Origin: Bacillus glycinifermentans
GTDB lineage: Bacteria; Bacillota; Bacilli; Bacillales; Bacillaceae
Direction of reading: 5' to 3'
NCBI RefSeq assembly: GCF_001042475.2
Contig: NZ_LECW02000012.1
Location: 62,001 to 126,000 of the forward strand
DNA: 64,000 nt
Part shown: positions 1 to 8,925 of the stretch, piece after piece
How the letters are laid out: each line of letters opens with the position of its first letter
How positions within the stretch are numbered: position 1 is the stretch's first letter
Position numbers and translations under genes: made by a program
The notes under the pieces: generated by a model
The model's database searches: none
What the model was told of the DNA's origin: nothing
What the model saw: only the letters and a program-made list of their open reading frames with translations

Positions 1-2
1 AC

Positions 3-170
3 CTGGCAAAACACACCGAAATCTCCCAGGTATCCATCCGGAAGTATTTGAAATTTCTCGAGGAAATCGAGGTTCTCAACGTTGAAATGGCCTATGGAAC
101 GATCGGAAGACCCGTCTTCCAGTACAAATTAAACACAAGCCAAATAAATGTGATTAACCAGTATTTATAG
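3..170 (+). CDS. malR: C-terminal end of a CitB/DcuR-type response regulator (malR-like), cut by window edge
   Basis: Reading frame open from the left edge to TAG at 168-170, giving the last 55 residues of a protein. The piece contains a helix-turn-helix (EISQVSIRKYLKFLEE) and the typical GRPVFQYKL tail of CitB-family response regulators that control dicarboxylate transport. In B. subtilis the two-component pair MalK-MalR sits immediately upstream of yufN and activates the malate transporter gene maeN, which lies further along in this window. Receiver domain and start are outside the window, so the name rests on the tail plus position. Confidence 0.7.
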   Translation: MAKHTEISQVSIRKYLKFLEEIEVLNVEMAYGTIGRPVFQYKLNTSQINVINQYL

Positions 171-179
171 GCCCGTCCT

Positions 180-211
180 CCCCCCTTCTCCGCGTGAAGG
201 GGGGTTTTTTT
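180..211 (+). terminator. Rho-independent terminator after malR-like gene
   Basis: GC-rich stem 180-188 / 196-204 with a 7-base loop followed by seven T residues (205-211). It closes the regulator gene and insulates nupN. Confidence 0.9.
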
Positions 212-259
212 GCCGAAAAAACGTGACAAATGATATTTCAAAATTGAAGTATTTTTTGA

Positions 260-274
260 AATTCTGAGAATTTT
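260..274. promoter_or_regulatory. Candidate CodY box upstream of nupN
   Basis: AATTCTGAGAATTTT matches the CodY consensus AATTTTCWGAAAATT at 11 of 15 positions. The nucleoside transporter operon is reported as CodY-repressed in B. subtilis, which makes the site plausible, but four mismatches is within the noise of an AT-rich leader. Confidence 0.35.
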
Positions 275-329
275 CTATTTATTTATTCCGAACAAAGTGA
301 TAAATTTATGATTGATTGGCTGATTGTGA

Positions 330-349
330 AATAAGACAGATGTCTTATT
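330..349. repeat. Inverted repeat (8-4-8) in the nupN leader, possible operator
   Basis: AATAAGAC - AGAT - GTCTTATT, perfect 8-base arms. It lies about 120 bases upstream of the nupN start and has no T run after it, so it is more likely a protein-binding palindrome than a terminator. I do not recognise the regulator. Confidence 0.5.
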
Positions 350-472
350 ACCTGAAAATCGGGATCGGTACAGATGATATGCCGGCATTTATCGGGGATG
401 GTGAGACATTGGTCCTCCCGCAGATAAATATTTATTCCGGAGCCGATCAATACAAAATTGGGGGGTTATTTC

Positions 473-1552
473 TTGAATAAGCGCAAAGCTGGACTGGCTC
501 TTTCGCTTGTCGTGGCGGCAGGGGCAATCTTGACCGCATGCGGAGCAGGCGGAAATAAAACTGGTGCCGAGAAGAAAAAAGACGATTTTACGGTCGCAAT
601 GGTAACAGATGTCGGAGGGGTAGATGATAAATCCTTTAACCAATCCTCATGGGAAGGGATTCAGGCTTTTGGAAAAGCCAATAACATGGAAAAAGGCAAA
701 AACGGGTACGACTATCTGCAATCGAAATCAGATGCTGACTATACGACAAATCTCAACAAGCTGGCACGCGAAAAATTCAGCCTCATTTACGGCGTCGGCT
801 ATCTGATGGAGGATGCCATCACCGAAATCGCCGAACAGCGTCCTGACAGCCACTTTGCTATTATTGACGCCGTCGTGAAAAAAGATAATGTGGCAAGCAT
901 CACATTCAACGAGAATGAAGGCTCATTCCTCGTCGGAGTTGCCGCAGCTTTATCAAGCAAATCGAAAAAGATCGGTTTTGTCGGCGGAATGGAGTCGGAA
1001 TTGATCGAAAAGTTCGAAGCCGGATTCCGCGCGGGCGTACAGGCCGCTGATCCAAAAGCGACCGTACAGGTCAAATACACGGGGGCCTTCGATAAAGCCG
1101 ATCTTGGAAAAGCCACGGCTGAAAGCATGTACAAATCGGGTATCGATGTCATTTACCATGCAGCCGGAGGAACCGGAAACGGCGTGTTCACCGAAGCGAA
1201 AAATCTGAAAAAAGAAGATAAAAACCGCAGCGTCTGGGTCATTGGCGTCGATAAAGACCAGCACGCAGAAGGACAGGTTGAAGGAACCGACTTAAACGTC
1301 ACGCTGACCTCTATGATCAAGAAAGTTGATGTTGCCGTTCAAGACTTGACTGAAAAAGCAAGCAAAGGCGATTTTCCGGGCGGCAAAACGATCACGTACG
1401 GCCTTAAGGAAGACGGCGTAGGCATCGCTCCGACAACCGATAACCTGTCAGAAGACACGATCAAAGCGATCAACGAATGGAAACAAAAAATCATCGACGG
1501 CAAGGTCAAAGTACCTTCTTCCCGCGAAGAGCTAAAAAACTTCAAGATATAA
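473..1552 (+). CDS. nupN: Guanosine ABC transporter, substrate-binding lipoprotein NupN (YufN, BMP family)
   Basis: Lipoprotein of the BMP/Med family that captures purine nucleosides, chiefly guanosine, outside the membrane for the NupOPQ permease. The N-terminus is a lipoprotein signal (basic start, hydrophobic stretch, lipobox LTAC) ending at the Cys to be lipidated, about residue 23. The motifs [17 protein letters not shown] and [17 protein letters not shown] are typical of the family. I place the start at TTG 473 because a GGGGGG Shine-Dalgarno (460-465) sits 7 bases upstream; an in-frame TTG at 458 would overlap that site. First gene of nupNOPQ; the next gene begins 113 bases on, after a small hairpin. 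Confidence 0.93.
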   Translation: MNKRKAGLALSLVVAAGAILTACGAGGNKTGAEKKKDDFTVAMVTDVGGVDDKSFNQSSWEGIQAFGKANNMEKGKNGYDYLQSKSDADYTTNLNKLAREKFSLIYGVGYLMEDAITEIAEQRPDSHFAIIDAVVKKDNVASITFNENEGSFLVGVAAALSSKSKKIGFVGGMESELIEKFEAGFRAGVQAADPKATVQVKYTGAFDKADLGKATAESMYKSGIDVIYHAAGGTGNGVFTEAKNLKKEDKNRSVWVIGVDKDQHAEGQVEGTDLNVTLTSMIKKVDVAVQDLTEKASKGDFPGGKTITYGLKEDGVGIAPTTDNLSEDTIKAINEWKQKIIDGKVKVPSSREELKNFKI

Positions 1553-1601
1553 CGGTACTCAACACAATGTTCATAGCAGGCGGTCGGCTTTGCCGAAGCC
1601 T

Positions 1602-1630
1602 AAAGGAGCTGCAGTCATGCAGCTTTTCTT
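1602..1630 (+). terminator. Weak intercistronic hairpin between nupN and nupO
   Basis: Stem AGCTGCA - GTCA - TGCAGCT followed by TTTCTT. It could partly terminate or stabilise the nupN end, giving more binding protein than permease, a common arrangement in ABC operons. Confidence 0.55.
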
Positions 1631-1665
1631 ATGCTGATCTTAAAACAAAGGAGCGAACCTGAACC

Positions 1666-3201
1666 GTGGAATATGTCATTGAAATGCTAAACATACGCAA
1701 AGAATTCCCAGGTATCGTCGCCAATGACCATATTACCCTGCAAGTAAAAAAAGGCGAAATTCATGCGCTCCTCGGAGAAAACGGCGCAGGGAAATCGACT
1801 TTGATGAACGTGCTTTTCGGTTTGTACCAGCCTGAAAAAGGCGAAATCAAGGTGCGCGGCAAAACGGTGAAGATCACCAGCCCCAACATCGCAAACGACC
1901 TTGGAATCGGCATGGTCCATCAGCATTTCATGCTTGTCGACACATTTACCGCAGCCGAAAACATCATCATTGGAAAAGAGCCGAAAAAATTCGGCATGAT
2001 CGACAAAAAACGCGCCGTCCAAAAGGTGCGCGAGCTTTCCGAAACTTACGGCCTGAAAGTCGACCCGGAAGCAAAGGTGTCGGACATGTCGGTCGGAATG
2101 CAGCAGCGCGTAGAAATATTGAAAACCTTATACCGCGGCGCCGACATTCTCATTTTCGATGAACCGACCGCAGTCTTGACGCCTCAGGAAATCAAAGAAC
2201 TGATTCAAATCATGAAAAACCTTGTAAATGAGGGCAAGTCGATTATTTTGATCACCCATAAGCTGAAGGAGATCATGGAGGTTGCTGACAAAGTCACGAT
2301 TATCAGAAAGGGAAAAGGCATCAAAACCCTCAATGTCAAAGACACGAATAAGGATGAGCTCGCAAGCCTGATGGTCGGACGGGACGTCTCTTTTACAACC
2401 GCCAAAAAGGAAGCTGAACCGAAGGGCGAAGTTCTGTTGATCAAAGATTTGACTGTCAAAGACAAGCGCGGCATCGAAGCCGTCAAGCGGCTCAATTTAT
2501 CGGTCGCAGCCGGGGAAATCGTCGGCATTGCCGGAGTTGACGGTAACGGGCAGACAGAGCTGATTGAAGCGATTACAGGTCTGAAGAAAACGCATGCCGG
2601 CACCATCTCCTTAAACGGAAAAGAAATCCAGAACCTGACGCCGCGGCGCATCACGGAAGCAGGCGTCGGGCATATCCCGCAGGACCGGCACAAACACGGC
2701 CTCGTCCTCGATTTTCCGATCGGCGAAAACATCGTCCTGCAAAGCTATTACAAACGCCCTTTCTCCAAATTCGGTCTGCTGAACCAAAAAGAAATCTATC
2801 AAAAAGCAAGGCAGATCATCGGCGAATTTGACGTGCGCACACCTGATGAATACACGCCGGCCAGGGCGCTGTCGGGCGGAAATCAGCAAAAGGCGATCAT
2901 CGGCCGCGAAGTTGACCGCGGACCCGATCTTTTAATTGCCGCCCAGCCGACAAGGGGCCTTGATGTCGGCGCGATCGAATTCGTTCATAAGCGTCTGATC
3001 GAACAGCGGGACGCAGGAAAAGCAGTGCTCCTTCTTTCATTCGAATTGGATGAAATCCTGAATGTGAGCGACAGAATCGCTGTCATATTTGAAGGCAGCA
3101 TCATCGCTGAAGTCAATCCAAAAGACGCCACTGAACAGGAGCTTGGCCTCCTGATGGCCGGAAGCAAGAAAAAGGAAGCGGGGAAAGAAGCAAATGTTTA
3201 A
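1666..3201 (+). CDS. nupO: Guanosine ABC transporter, tandem ATPase NupO (YufO)
   Basis: Double ABC ATPase of 511 residues energising nucleoside import. First half: Walker A GENGAGKST (residues 37-45), signature VGMQQR and Walker B LIFDEPTAVLT. Second half: the Walker A position reads GVDGNGQTE, a degenerate loop usual in the second domain of sugar/nucleoside-type ATPases, with signature LSGGNQQK and a Walker B-like stretch LIAAQPTRGLD. Starts at GTG 1666 behind AAAGGAG. Its last codons overlap nupP by 8 bases, so translation is probably coupled. Confidence 0.93.
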   Translation: MEYVIEMLNIRKEFPGIVANDHITLQVKKGEIHALLGENGAGKSTLMNVLFGLYQPEKGEIKVRGKTVKITSPNIANDLGIGMVHQHFMLVDTFTAAENIIIGKEPKKFGMIDKKRAVQKVRELSETYGLKVDPEAKVSDMSVGMQQRVEILKTLYRGADILIFDEPTAVLTPQEIKELIQIMKNLVNEGKSIILITHKLKEIMEVADKVTIIRKGKGIKTLNVKDTNKDELASLMVGRDVSFTTAKKEAEPKGEVLLIKDLTVKDKRGIEAVKRLNLSVAAGEIVGIAGVDGNGQTELIEAITGLKKTHAGTISLNGKEIQNLTPRRITEAGVGHIPQDRHKHGLVLDFPIGENIVLQSYYKRPFSKFGLLNQKEIYQKARQIIGEFDVRTPDEYTPARALSGGNQQKAIIGREVDRGPDLLIAAQPTRGLDVGAIEFVHKRLIEQRDAGKAVLLLSFELDEILNVSDRIAVIFEGSIIAEVNPKDATEQELGLLMAGSKKKEAGKEANV

Positions 3202-4240
3202 ACGATTATCGTCTTTACTCATACCGCTCACAGCCATTCTTCTCGGCTTGCTCGCCGGAGCCGTCATCATGCTTCTGAGCGGATATGACGTCATGAGCGG
3301 ATATTCCGCTCTTTGGAACGGCATCTTTGGAGAAACCTATTATATCGGCGAAACCGTCAGACAGATTACCCCTTACATCTTATCAGGCCTTGCCGTAGCG
3401 TTCGCTTTCCGGACGGGATTATTCAACATCGGTGTCGAGGGACAGCTGCTTGCGGGCTGGACGGCAGCCGTTTGGATCGGGACCGCCGTCGAAGCGCCGA
3501 TGTTCATCCACCTTCCGCTCGCTGTCTGCGCCGCCGCGCTTGCGGGCGCTCTGTGGGGATTCATTCCCGGCTTTTTAAAGGCGCGCTTTTACGTACATGA
3601 AGTGATTGTGACGATCATGATGAACTATATCGCGCTGCACGTCACCAACTATTTGATCATGTACGTCATGACGGATCATAAGGATAAAACGGAAAAGATT
3701 TCCGAAACGGCGTCACTCAGATCGGATTTTCTTGAGAGAATCACCGATTTTTCAAGGCTTCATTGGGGAATCGTCATCGCCCTCCTTGCAGCTGTCATCA
3801 TGTGGATCATCATTCAAAAAACGACAAAAGGCTTTGAGCTGCGCGCCGTCGGTTTAAACCAGCATGCGTCACAATATGCGGGCATGAGCGTAAAGAAAAA
3901 CGTGATCACGGCGATGGTGATTTCCGGTGCATTTGCCGGTATGGCAGGAGCGATGGAAGGTCTCGGAACGTTTGAATACGCCTCAGTAAAGGGATCGTTT
4001 ACAGGGGTCGGCTTTGACGGAATTGCTGTCGCCCTTCTCGGCGGAAATACGGCGCTTGGCGTTGTACTCGCGGCTTGCCTGCTCGGCGGATTAAAAGTCG
4101 GCGCTTTGAACATGCCGATCGAAGCCGGCGTTCCGACTGAAGTTGTAGATATCGTTATCGCCATCATCATTTTATTTGTCGCATCGCATTACATCATCCG
4201 CCTTATGATTCAAAAATCGGGCAGCAAGGGGGGAAAATAA
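3194..4240 (+). CDS. nupP: Guanosine ABC transporter permease NupP (YufP)
   Basis: Integral membrane permease, 348 residues, strongly hydrophobic with about eight to ten helices, of the branched-chain amino acid/ribose permease superfamily used by BMP-type nucleoside importers. Typical motifs are the GLFNIGVEGQ stretch after the second helix and GFDGIAVALLGG near the C-terminal half. It starts inside the end of nupO behind a GGGGAAAG Shine-Dalgarno and is followed without a gap by nupQ, the second half of the heterodimeric channel. Confidence 0.92.
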   Translation: MFKRLSSLLIPLTAILLGLLAGAVIMLLSGYDVMSGYSALWNGIFGETYYIGETVRQITPYILSGLAVAFAFRTGLFNIGVEGQLLAGWTAAVWIGTAVEAPMFIHLPLAVCAAALAGALWGFIPGFLKARFYVHEVIVTIMMNYIALHVTNYLIMYVMTDHKDKTEKISETASLRSDFLERITDFSRLHWGIVIALLAAVIMWIIIQKTTKGFELRAVGLNQHASQYAGMSVKKNVITAMVISGAFAGMAGAMEGLGTFEYASVKGSFTGVGFDGIAVALLGGNTALGVVLAACLLGGLKVGALNMPIEAGVPTEVVDIVIAIIILFVASHYIIRLMIQKSGSKGGK

Positions 4241-5200
4241 GTGGATATCCTGCAAATACTCGGCATTATCGTTCCGGCTACGCTCGTCTATTCTGCGCCG
4301 CTTATTTTAACCGCTCTCGGAGGCGTCTTTTCCGAAAGATCCGGTGTCGTAAACATCGGGCTTGAAGGCTTGATGATCGTCGGAGCGTTTACGGCCGTGA
4401 TCTTCAATTTGTTTTTCGCCCAACAGCTCGGGGCTTTTACGCCGTGGCTGGGGCTTGCGGCCGCGATGGCCGCAGGCGGGCTTTTCTCCCTGATTCACGC
4501 CGCCGCTTCGATTTCATTCAGGGCCGATCAGACGGTCAGCGGAGTTGCCATCAACATGCTGGCGCTCGGCAGCACGCTGTTTTTCGTAAAGCTGATCTAC
4601 GGAAAGGCCCAGACGGATAAAATTCCCGAACCTTTTTACAAAACGGATATCCCCGGTTTAAGCAGCCTACCGGTAGTCGGCGATATTTTTTTCTCAGATG
4701 TGTATTTCACGTCGATTTTGGCGATTGTACTCGCCGGCGTTTCCTGGTTCGTTTTGTTTAAAATGCCGTTCGGCCTGCGGATCCGCTCTGTCGGCGAACA
4801 TCCGATGGCCGCTGATACGATGGGCGTGAATGTTTACAAAATCAGATACATCAGCGTTTTTATCAGCGGCCTTTTCGGCGGTTTGGGCGGCGGGGTGTAC
4901 GCGTCAACGGTTACGCTCGATTTTTCGCACGCCACCATCACGGGACAGGGCTTCATCGCCCTCGCTGCGCTCGTGTTCGGAAAATGGCATCCGATCGGCG
5001 CCCTCGGGGCAGCCTTGTTTTTCGGTTTCGCACAAAGCTTGAGCATCATCGGCTCCATGCTCCCTCTGTTTAAAGAAATACCGAATGTCTACATGCTGAT
5101 TGCGCCTTACGTCCTGACGATCCTCGCACTTGCGGGCTTTATCGGCAGGGCGGACGCGCCGAAGGCAAACGGCATTCCGTATATAAAAGGAAAACGATGA
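4241..5200 (+). CDS. nupQ: Guanosine ABC transporter permease NupQ (YufQ)
   Basis: Second membrane permease of the nucleoside importer, 319 residues, same superfamily as NupP and presumably its pore partner. It carries the parallel motifs ERSGVVNIGLEGLM near the N-terminus and GQGFIALAALVFGKWHP in the second half. GTG start directly abuts the nupP TAA, with the SD AAGGGGGG inside nupP. Last gene of the operon, closed by a strong terminator at 5213. Confidence 0.92.
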   Translation: MDILQILGIIVPATLVYSAPLILTALGGVFSERSGVVNIGLEGLMIVGAFTAVIFNLFFAQQLGAFTPWLGLAAAMAAGGLFSLIHAAASISFRADQTVSGVAINMLALGSTLFFVKLIYGKAQTDKIPEPFYKTDIPGLSSLPVVGDIFFSDVYFTSILAIVLAGVSWFVLFKMPFGLRIRSVGEHPMAADTMGVNVYKIRYISVFISGLFGGLGGGVYASTVTLDFSHATITGQGFIALAALVFGKWHPIGALGAALFFGFAQSLSIIGSMLPLFKEIPNVYMLIAPYVLTILALAGFIGRADAPKANGIPYIKGKR

Positions 5201-5212
5201 CAAATAAAACCG

Positions 5213-5248
5213 GAATAAGAGAACATTGTGTTCTCTTATTCTTTTTTC
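5213..5248 (+). terminator. Terminator of nupNOPQ
   Basis: Perfect 13-base stem GAATAAGAGAACA (5213-5225) and its complement (5229-5241) with a 3-base loop, then TTTTTT. Confidence 0.93.
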
Positions 5249-5309
5249 GCCAATTCCCTTAATAAAACCTAAAATTTTTTAAGCAAAACCCATGTTTTTA
5301 CCACTTTTA

Positions 5310-5318
5310 TGGTATGAT
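5310..5318 (+). promoter_or_regulatory. Candidate extended -10 promoter of pssA operon
   Basis: TGGTATGAT is an extended -10 element about 110 bases upstream of pssA; no good -35 is visible. In B. subtilis pssA is transcribed partly by SigX, but I could not identify a clear SigX site here. Confidence 0.3.
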
Positions 5319-5428
5319 GAAAAAGTCTGGTTACTGTCTGTTTATTGCAGAGGCTGAACAAATGATATAAAATGTAATATTGTTTAATTTGAATATAAAA
5401 CGGTTTTATTTAAAGGATGCGAAATCAA

Positions 5429-5962
5429 TTGAAAAAAACGATCATACCTTCTTTGATTACGATTGGAAACTTTGTTTCGGGATTATCGGCCTTGCTATTG
5501 GCGTTCAGAGGGTATTTATTATTGGCGATTCTATGTGTTTTGATCGGCGCCATTTTTGATATGCTTGACGGCATGGCCGCCCGAAAACTGAATGCCGTCA
5601 CTCCGTTCGGAAAAGAACTGGACTCATTGGCCGATATTATAACGTTTGGCATTGCTCCGGCCATTATTACATATTCTGTTATTTTTCACGATGCGCCGCT
5701 GATGGGCCTCCCTTCAACACTCTTGTTCCCTGTCTGCGGAGCCCTTCGGCTCGCCCGCTTCAATATTCAAGGGGAGCAGGAATATTTCACAGGACTGCCG
5801 ATTACTGCGGCCGGCACAATTCTCGTGATCCTGAACCTTTTATTTGACATCCTTGGCAAAAAGATGTTCATTATGATCACCTTATTCCTGTCCTATCTCA
5901 TGGTCAGCAGGATCAAAGTCATCAGCCTAAAAGGGAAAAATTTATTGAAGAAAGTGAGCTAG
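5429..5962 (+). CDS. pssA: CDP-diacylglycerol--serine O-phosphatidyltransferase PssA
   Basis: Makes phosphatidylserine from CDP-diacylglycerol and serine, the first step to phosphatidylethanolamine. The CDP-alcohol phosphotransferase motif D-G-x2-A-R-x8-G-x3-D-x3-D is complete (D47, G48, A51, R52, G61, D65, D69). About five membrane helices, 177 residues. An upstream ATG at 5417 overlaps the Shine-Dalgarno AAAGGA, so I prefer TTG 5429. Forms an operon with the DedA gene and psd, the same trio as in B. subtilis, but there it is far from nupQ. Confidence 0.9.
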   Translation: MKKTIIPSLITIGNFVSGLSALLLAFRGYLLLAILCVLIGAIFDMLDGMAARKLNAVTPFGKELDSLADIITFGIAPAIITYSVIFHDAPLMGLPSTLLFPVCGALRLARFNIQGEQEYFTGLPITAAGTILVILNLLFDILGKKMFIMITLFLSYLMVSRIKVISLKGKNLLKKVS

Positions 5963-5968
5963 GGTTTA

Positions 5969-6451
5969 ATGGATGTAGCAAAAGAATTGATTTCCCAGTA
6001 CGGGTATTTTGCGATTTTCGGCATGCTCGTCCTCGGAATTATCGGGCTGCCGATTCCCGACGAAGTGATGATGACATTTGTGGGATACCTGTCTTCCATT
6101 CATATTCTACATTACGGTTTAGCCATTGTGATCAGCTTTTCAGGCGCTTTATCAGGAATGGTCATCAGCTATTTTTTAGGCAAGAAAATCGGCAAACCGC
6201 TTTTAGACAAGTTCGGAAAATGGATAGGCCTGACCCCGAAAAGGCTGGAAACCGTCCGCCGCTGGTTCGACAAATACGGACCGTGGACGATCGTTTTCGG
6301 CTATTTCATTCCGGGCATCCGCCATGTGACATGCTATCTCTCGGGGATGAACGAAATGAAAATGAAAAAGTTTCTGACCTTTGCCGGTTCAGGAGCTTTT
6401 ATTTGGTGTATCGTCTTTATCACGATCGGGTACACAATCGGCGTAATTTAA
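5969..6451 (+). CDS. ybfM: DedA-family membrane protein (YbfM-like)
   Basis: 160-residue membrane protein of the DedA/SNARE-associated family, now viewed as lipid scramblases or undecaprenyl-phosphate translocases. Family hallmarks are visible: GLPIPDEVMM near residue 27, a glycine-rich SGMVISYFLGKKIG segment, and the F-x-R-x-x-P-like GYFIPGIRHVTCYLSG motif. It is shorter than canonical DedA (about 200). It lies 6 bases after pssA and 34 before psd; co-transcription suggests a role in moving phospholipid made by its neighbours. Start ATG 5969 has only a weak SD. Confidence 0.82.
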   Translation: MDVAKELISQYGYFAIFGMLVLGIIGLPIPDEVMMTFVGYLSSIHILHYGLAIVISFSGALSGMVISYFLGKKIGKPLLDKFGKWIGLTPKRLETVRRWFDKYGPWTIVFGYFIPGIRHVTCYLSGMNEMKMKKFLTFAGSGAFIWCIVFITIGYTIGVI

Positions 6452-6485
6452 TAGCTTCCCGGATGATGCAGAAGGAGTGAACAGC

Positions 6486-7274
6486 TTGAAAAAGCGGCTT
6501 TACCGATGTTTGATAGAATTGACAAATAAAAAGGGCGTGTCCCGGGCATTGAAAAAATTTGCTCAGTCAAAACTCAGCAAACCGCTGATCCGCCCGTATA
6601 TGAAAACCTTCCAAATCAATACGGAAGAAATGCTCGAGGATGTCAGCTCTTTTAACAGTTTGCACGAGCTGTTCATCAGAAGGCTGAAAGACGGAGCCCG
6701 CCCTATTCCTTCGGTCCCGGACTGCCTGATCAGCCCGGTTGACGGAGTCATAGAAGAAATGGGCACAGTCTCCGCAGATAAACAGTTTATCGTCAAACAT
6801 AAACCTTATTCATTAGAGGAAATGATCGGCAATGATGCAATCGCAAACCGCTATTTAGGCGGAACCTATATCATCATCTATTTGAGTCCACGGGACTATC
6901 ATAGAATCCACAGCCCGGCGGATGGCACGCTCGAAACGCAATATTCGCTCGGCAGCTCTTCATACCCTGTTAACAAGACAGGGTTGACATACGGCAAGTC
7001 GCCGCTGACGAAAAATTACCGGATGATTTCTGAAATCAGGCATCAATACGGATCAGCCCTTCTCGTAAAAGTCGGAGCGATGTACATTAATTCGATCGTC
7101 ATGCTGCAGGAGGCGAAAAACTGGCGGCAAGGCGAAGAAATCGCCTACTTTTCATTCGGCTCGACCGTTATTTTGCTGTTTGAAAAAGATACTTTTATCC
7201 CGGTCGGCACCCTCTGTCCCTCATTGAAAGTAAAAATGGGGGACATTTTAGGCTCACTGGCAAGCGTAAAATAG
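6486..7274 (+). CDS. psd: Phosphatidylserine decarboxylase Psd
   Basis: Decarboxylates phosphatidylserine to phosphatidylethanolamine at the membrane. The self-cleavage site reads F-G-S-T (residues 224-227); Ser226 becomes the pyruvoyl prosthetic group after cleavage into beta and alpha chains. Other family motifs are SPVDGVIEE, YLSPRDYHRIHSPADG and VGAMYINSIV. An in-frame GTG at 6477 lies inside the Shine-Dalgarno AAGGAGT (6472-6478), so TTG 6486 is the likely start, giving 262 residues, close to B. subtilis Psd (263). Confidence 0.93.
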   Translation: MKKRLYRCLIELTNKKGVSRALKKFAQSKLSKPLIRPYMKTFQINTEEMLEDVSSFNSLHELFIRRLKDGARPIPSVPDCLISPVDGVIEEMGTVSADKQFIVKHKPYSLEEMIGNDAIANRYLGGTYIIIYLSPRDYHRIHSPADGTLETQYSLGSSSYPVNKTGLTYGKSPLTKNYRMISEIRHQYGSALLVKVGAMYINSIVMLQEAKNWRQGEEIAYFSFGSTVILLFEKDTFIPVGTLCPSLKVKMGDILGSLASVK

Positions 7275-7279
7275 ACCTC

Positions 7280-7310
7280 AATCTCCCGAGTACACCTCCG
7301 GGGGATTTTT
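7280..7310 (+). terminator. Terminator of pssA-ybfM-psd
   Basis: Stem ATCTCCCG / CGGGGGAT separated by a short loop, then TTTTTT. Confidence 0.85.
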
Positions 7311-7406
7311 TAATCCGCTGATTTAAAAAGCTCCGTCTCCTAAATCAAAAAACAGAGAAAGGGTTTTCATTTTGATCCAAAAGACCTATAAAATAGGGAG
7401 TTTTGA

Positions 7407-7421
7407 AGGAAAGCGCTCTCT
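7407..7421 (+). promoter_or_regulatory. Candidate cre (CcpA) site upstream of maeN
   Basis: AGGAAAGCGCTCTCT fits WTGNAANCGNWNNCW with one mismatch. It sits about 120 bases upstream of maeN, a position suited to catabolite repression of malate uptake. The AT-rich stretch between it and the gene (7440-7500) is where MalR would be expected to bind. Confidence 0.5.
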
Positions 7422-7537
7422 TAAGGGGTCTTTTTTCTCTTTAATTTAATTATCAATCACTTATTTTAATTTAAAAATACACAAAAAATACACTTTTCTT
7501 CTACAATTGTAACCATACAAATGTGGGGGTGTTTTTC

Positions 7538-8878
7538 ATGGAAGCAGCAAAGAATTTGAAACCGATTACAACCGATCAAAAAGAACATAAAAATGCATTT
7601 CAAAAATTGATTCATTGGAAGATCGGCGTCATTCCGTTTCCGCTTTATCTGGCATTATCCATCATTATTTTTCTATCAGCTTATTTTAACCAGCTGCCTA
7701 ACGATATGCTCGGCGGATTCGCCATCATCATGATTTTGGGAGTCGTGCTCGGAGATATCGGCCAGCGGATTCCGATTTTAAAAGATATCGGCGGACCTGC
7801 GATTCTTTCATTGTTCGTTCCTTCATTTTTAGTCTTTTATAAAGTGCTCAACCCGGCGTCTTTGGATGCGGTTACAACACTAATGAAAACGTCTAACTTT
7901 CTGTATTTTTATATCGCTTGTTTAGTTGCCGGAAGCATTTTGGGCATGCACCGCACGATTTTAATTCAAGGCTTTATGAGAATGTTCGTGCCGCTTTTGG
8001 CCGGTACTATCGCCGCCGTCGCTGCCGGAATACTCGTCGGCTTAATACTAGGCTACAGCCCTTATGAATCTTTCTTCTTTATTATCGTACCGATCATTGC
8101 CGGCGGTATCGGCGAAGGAATCTTGCCGCTGTCTCTCGCCTATTCGCATATTTTGGGACAATCTACCGACGTGTTTGTTTCACAGCTCATTCCGGCTGCG
8201 ATTATCGGAAACGTCGTGGCGATCATCGCGGCAGGATTGATGAAAAAACTTGGCGAAAAGCGTCCTGAGCTAAACGGAAACGGACGGCTTGTCAAGTCGA
8301 AAAAAGACGATGACATTTTCAACCAAAAAGAAGAAGAGCCTAAAATTGATTTGAAATTAATGGGCGCGGGCGTTCTGATCGCTTGTACGTTCTTCATTTT
8401 TGGCGGCCTGGTTTCGAAATTCATCGCGATTCCAGGGGCGATTTTAATGATCATTGCAGCGGCTGCGGTGAAGTATGCGAAACTGCTGCCGGCCAGCATG
8501 GAAAAAGGCGCTCACCAGCTTTACAAATTCATGTCATCAAGCTTTACTTGGCCGCTTATGGTCGGACTTGGTATTCTTTATATCCCGCTTGATGACGTTG
8601 CATCAGTCATCTCTGTACGCTTCGTTATCGTCTGTGCATCCGTCGTTATCGCAATGGTTACTTCAGGGTATTTCGTCGGAAAATTGATGAACATGTACCC
8701 TGTCGAATCAGCGATCGTAACAGGCTGCCACAGCGGTCTTGGCGGAACCGGGGACGTCGCCATCCTTTCGGCTTCAGGAAGAATGGGCCTCATGCCGTTT
8801 GCGCAAATCTCAACGCGTCTCGGAGGCGCATCCACGGTTATTATGGCAACCATTTTATTGAGGTTTTTCACATCATAA
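7538..8878 (+). CDS. maeN: Na+/malate symporter MaeN (2-hydroxycarboxylate transporter family)
   Basis: Secondary transporter of the 2HCT family, 446 residues with about eleven membrane helices, importing malate with sodium. The two GGxG re-entrant loop motifs of the family are present: GGIGEGILPLS in the N-terminal half and CHSGLGGTGDVAILSA near the C-terminus. ATG 7538 has GGGGGTG 7 bases upstream; an in-frame GTG at 7523 overlaps that SD. In B. subtilis maeN follows yufQ and is activated by MalK-MalR; here the phospholipid operon is inserted between them. Confidence 0.9.
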   Translation: MEAAKNLKPITTDQKEHKNAFQKLIHWKIGVIPFPLYLALSIIIFLSAYFNQLPNDMLGGFAIIMILGVVLGDIGQRIPILKDIGGPAILSLFVPSFLVFYKVLNPASLDAVTTLMKTSNFLYFYIACLVAGSILGMHRTILIQGFMRMFVPLLAGTIAAVAAGILVGLILGYSPYESFFFIIVPIIAGGIGEGILPLSLAYSHILGQSTDVFVSQLIPAAIIGNVVAIIAAGLMKKLGEKRPELNGNGRLVKSKKDDDIFNQKEEEPKIDLKLMGAGVLIACTFFIFGGLVSKFIAIPGAILMIIAAAAVKYAKLLPASMEKGAHQLYKFMSSSFTWPLMVGLGILYIPLDDVASVISVRFVIVCASVVIAMVTSGYFVGKLMNMYPVESAIVTGCHSGLGGTGDVAILSASGRMGLMPFAQISTRLGGASTVIMATILLRFFTS

Positions 8879-8883
8879 CAAAC

Positions 8884-8922
8884 AAAAAGGAGTCTGATCG
8901 ATACGATCGGATTCCTTTTTTG
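8884..8922. terminator. Bidirectional terminator between maeN and the convergent small gene
   Basis: A-run, stem with GGA-TC-GATC / GATC-GA-TCC, T-run: usable from both sides. maeN (plus) and the gene at 8926 (minus) converge on it. Confidence 0.88.
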
Positions 8923-8925
8923 TTT

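Noticed and set aside
205..472. Purine riboswitch in the nupN leader
   Set aside because: No three-way-junction stems or conserved loop sequences of the guanine/adenine class could be found.
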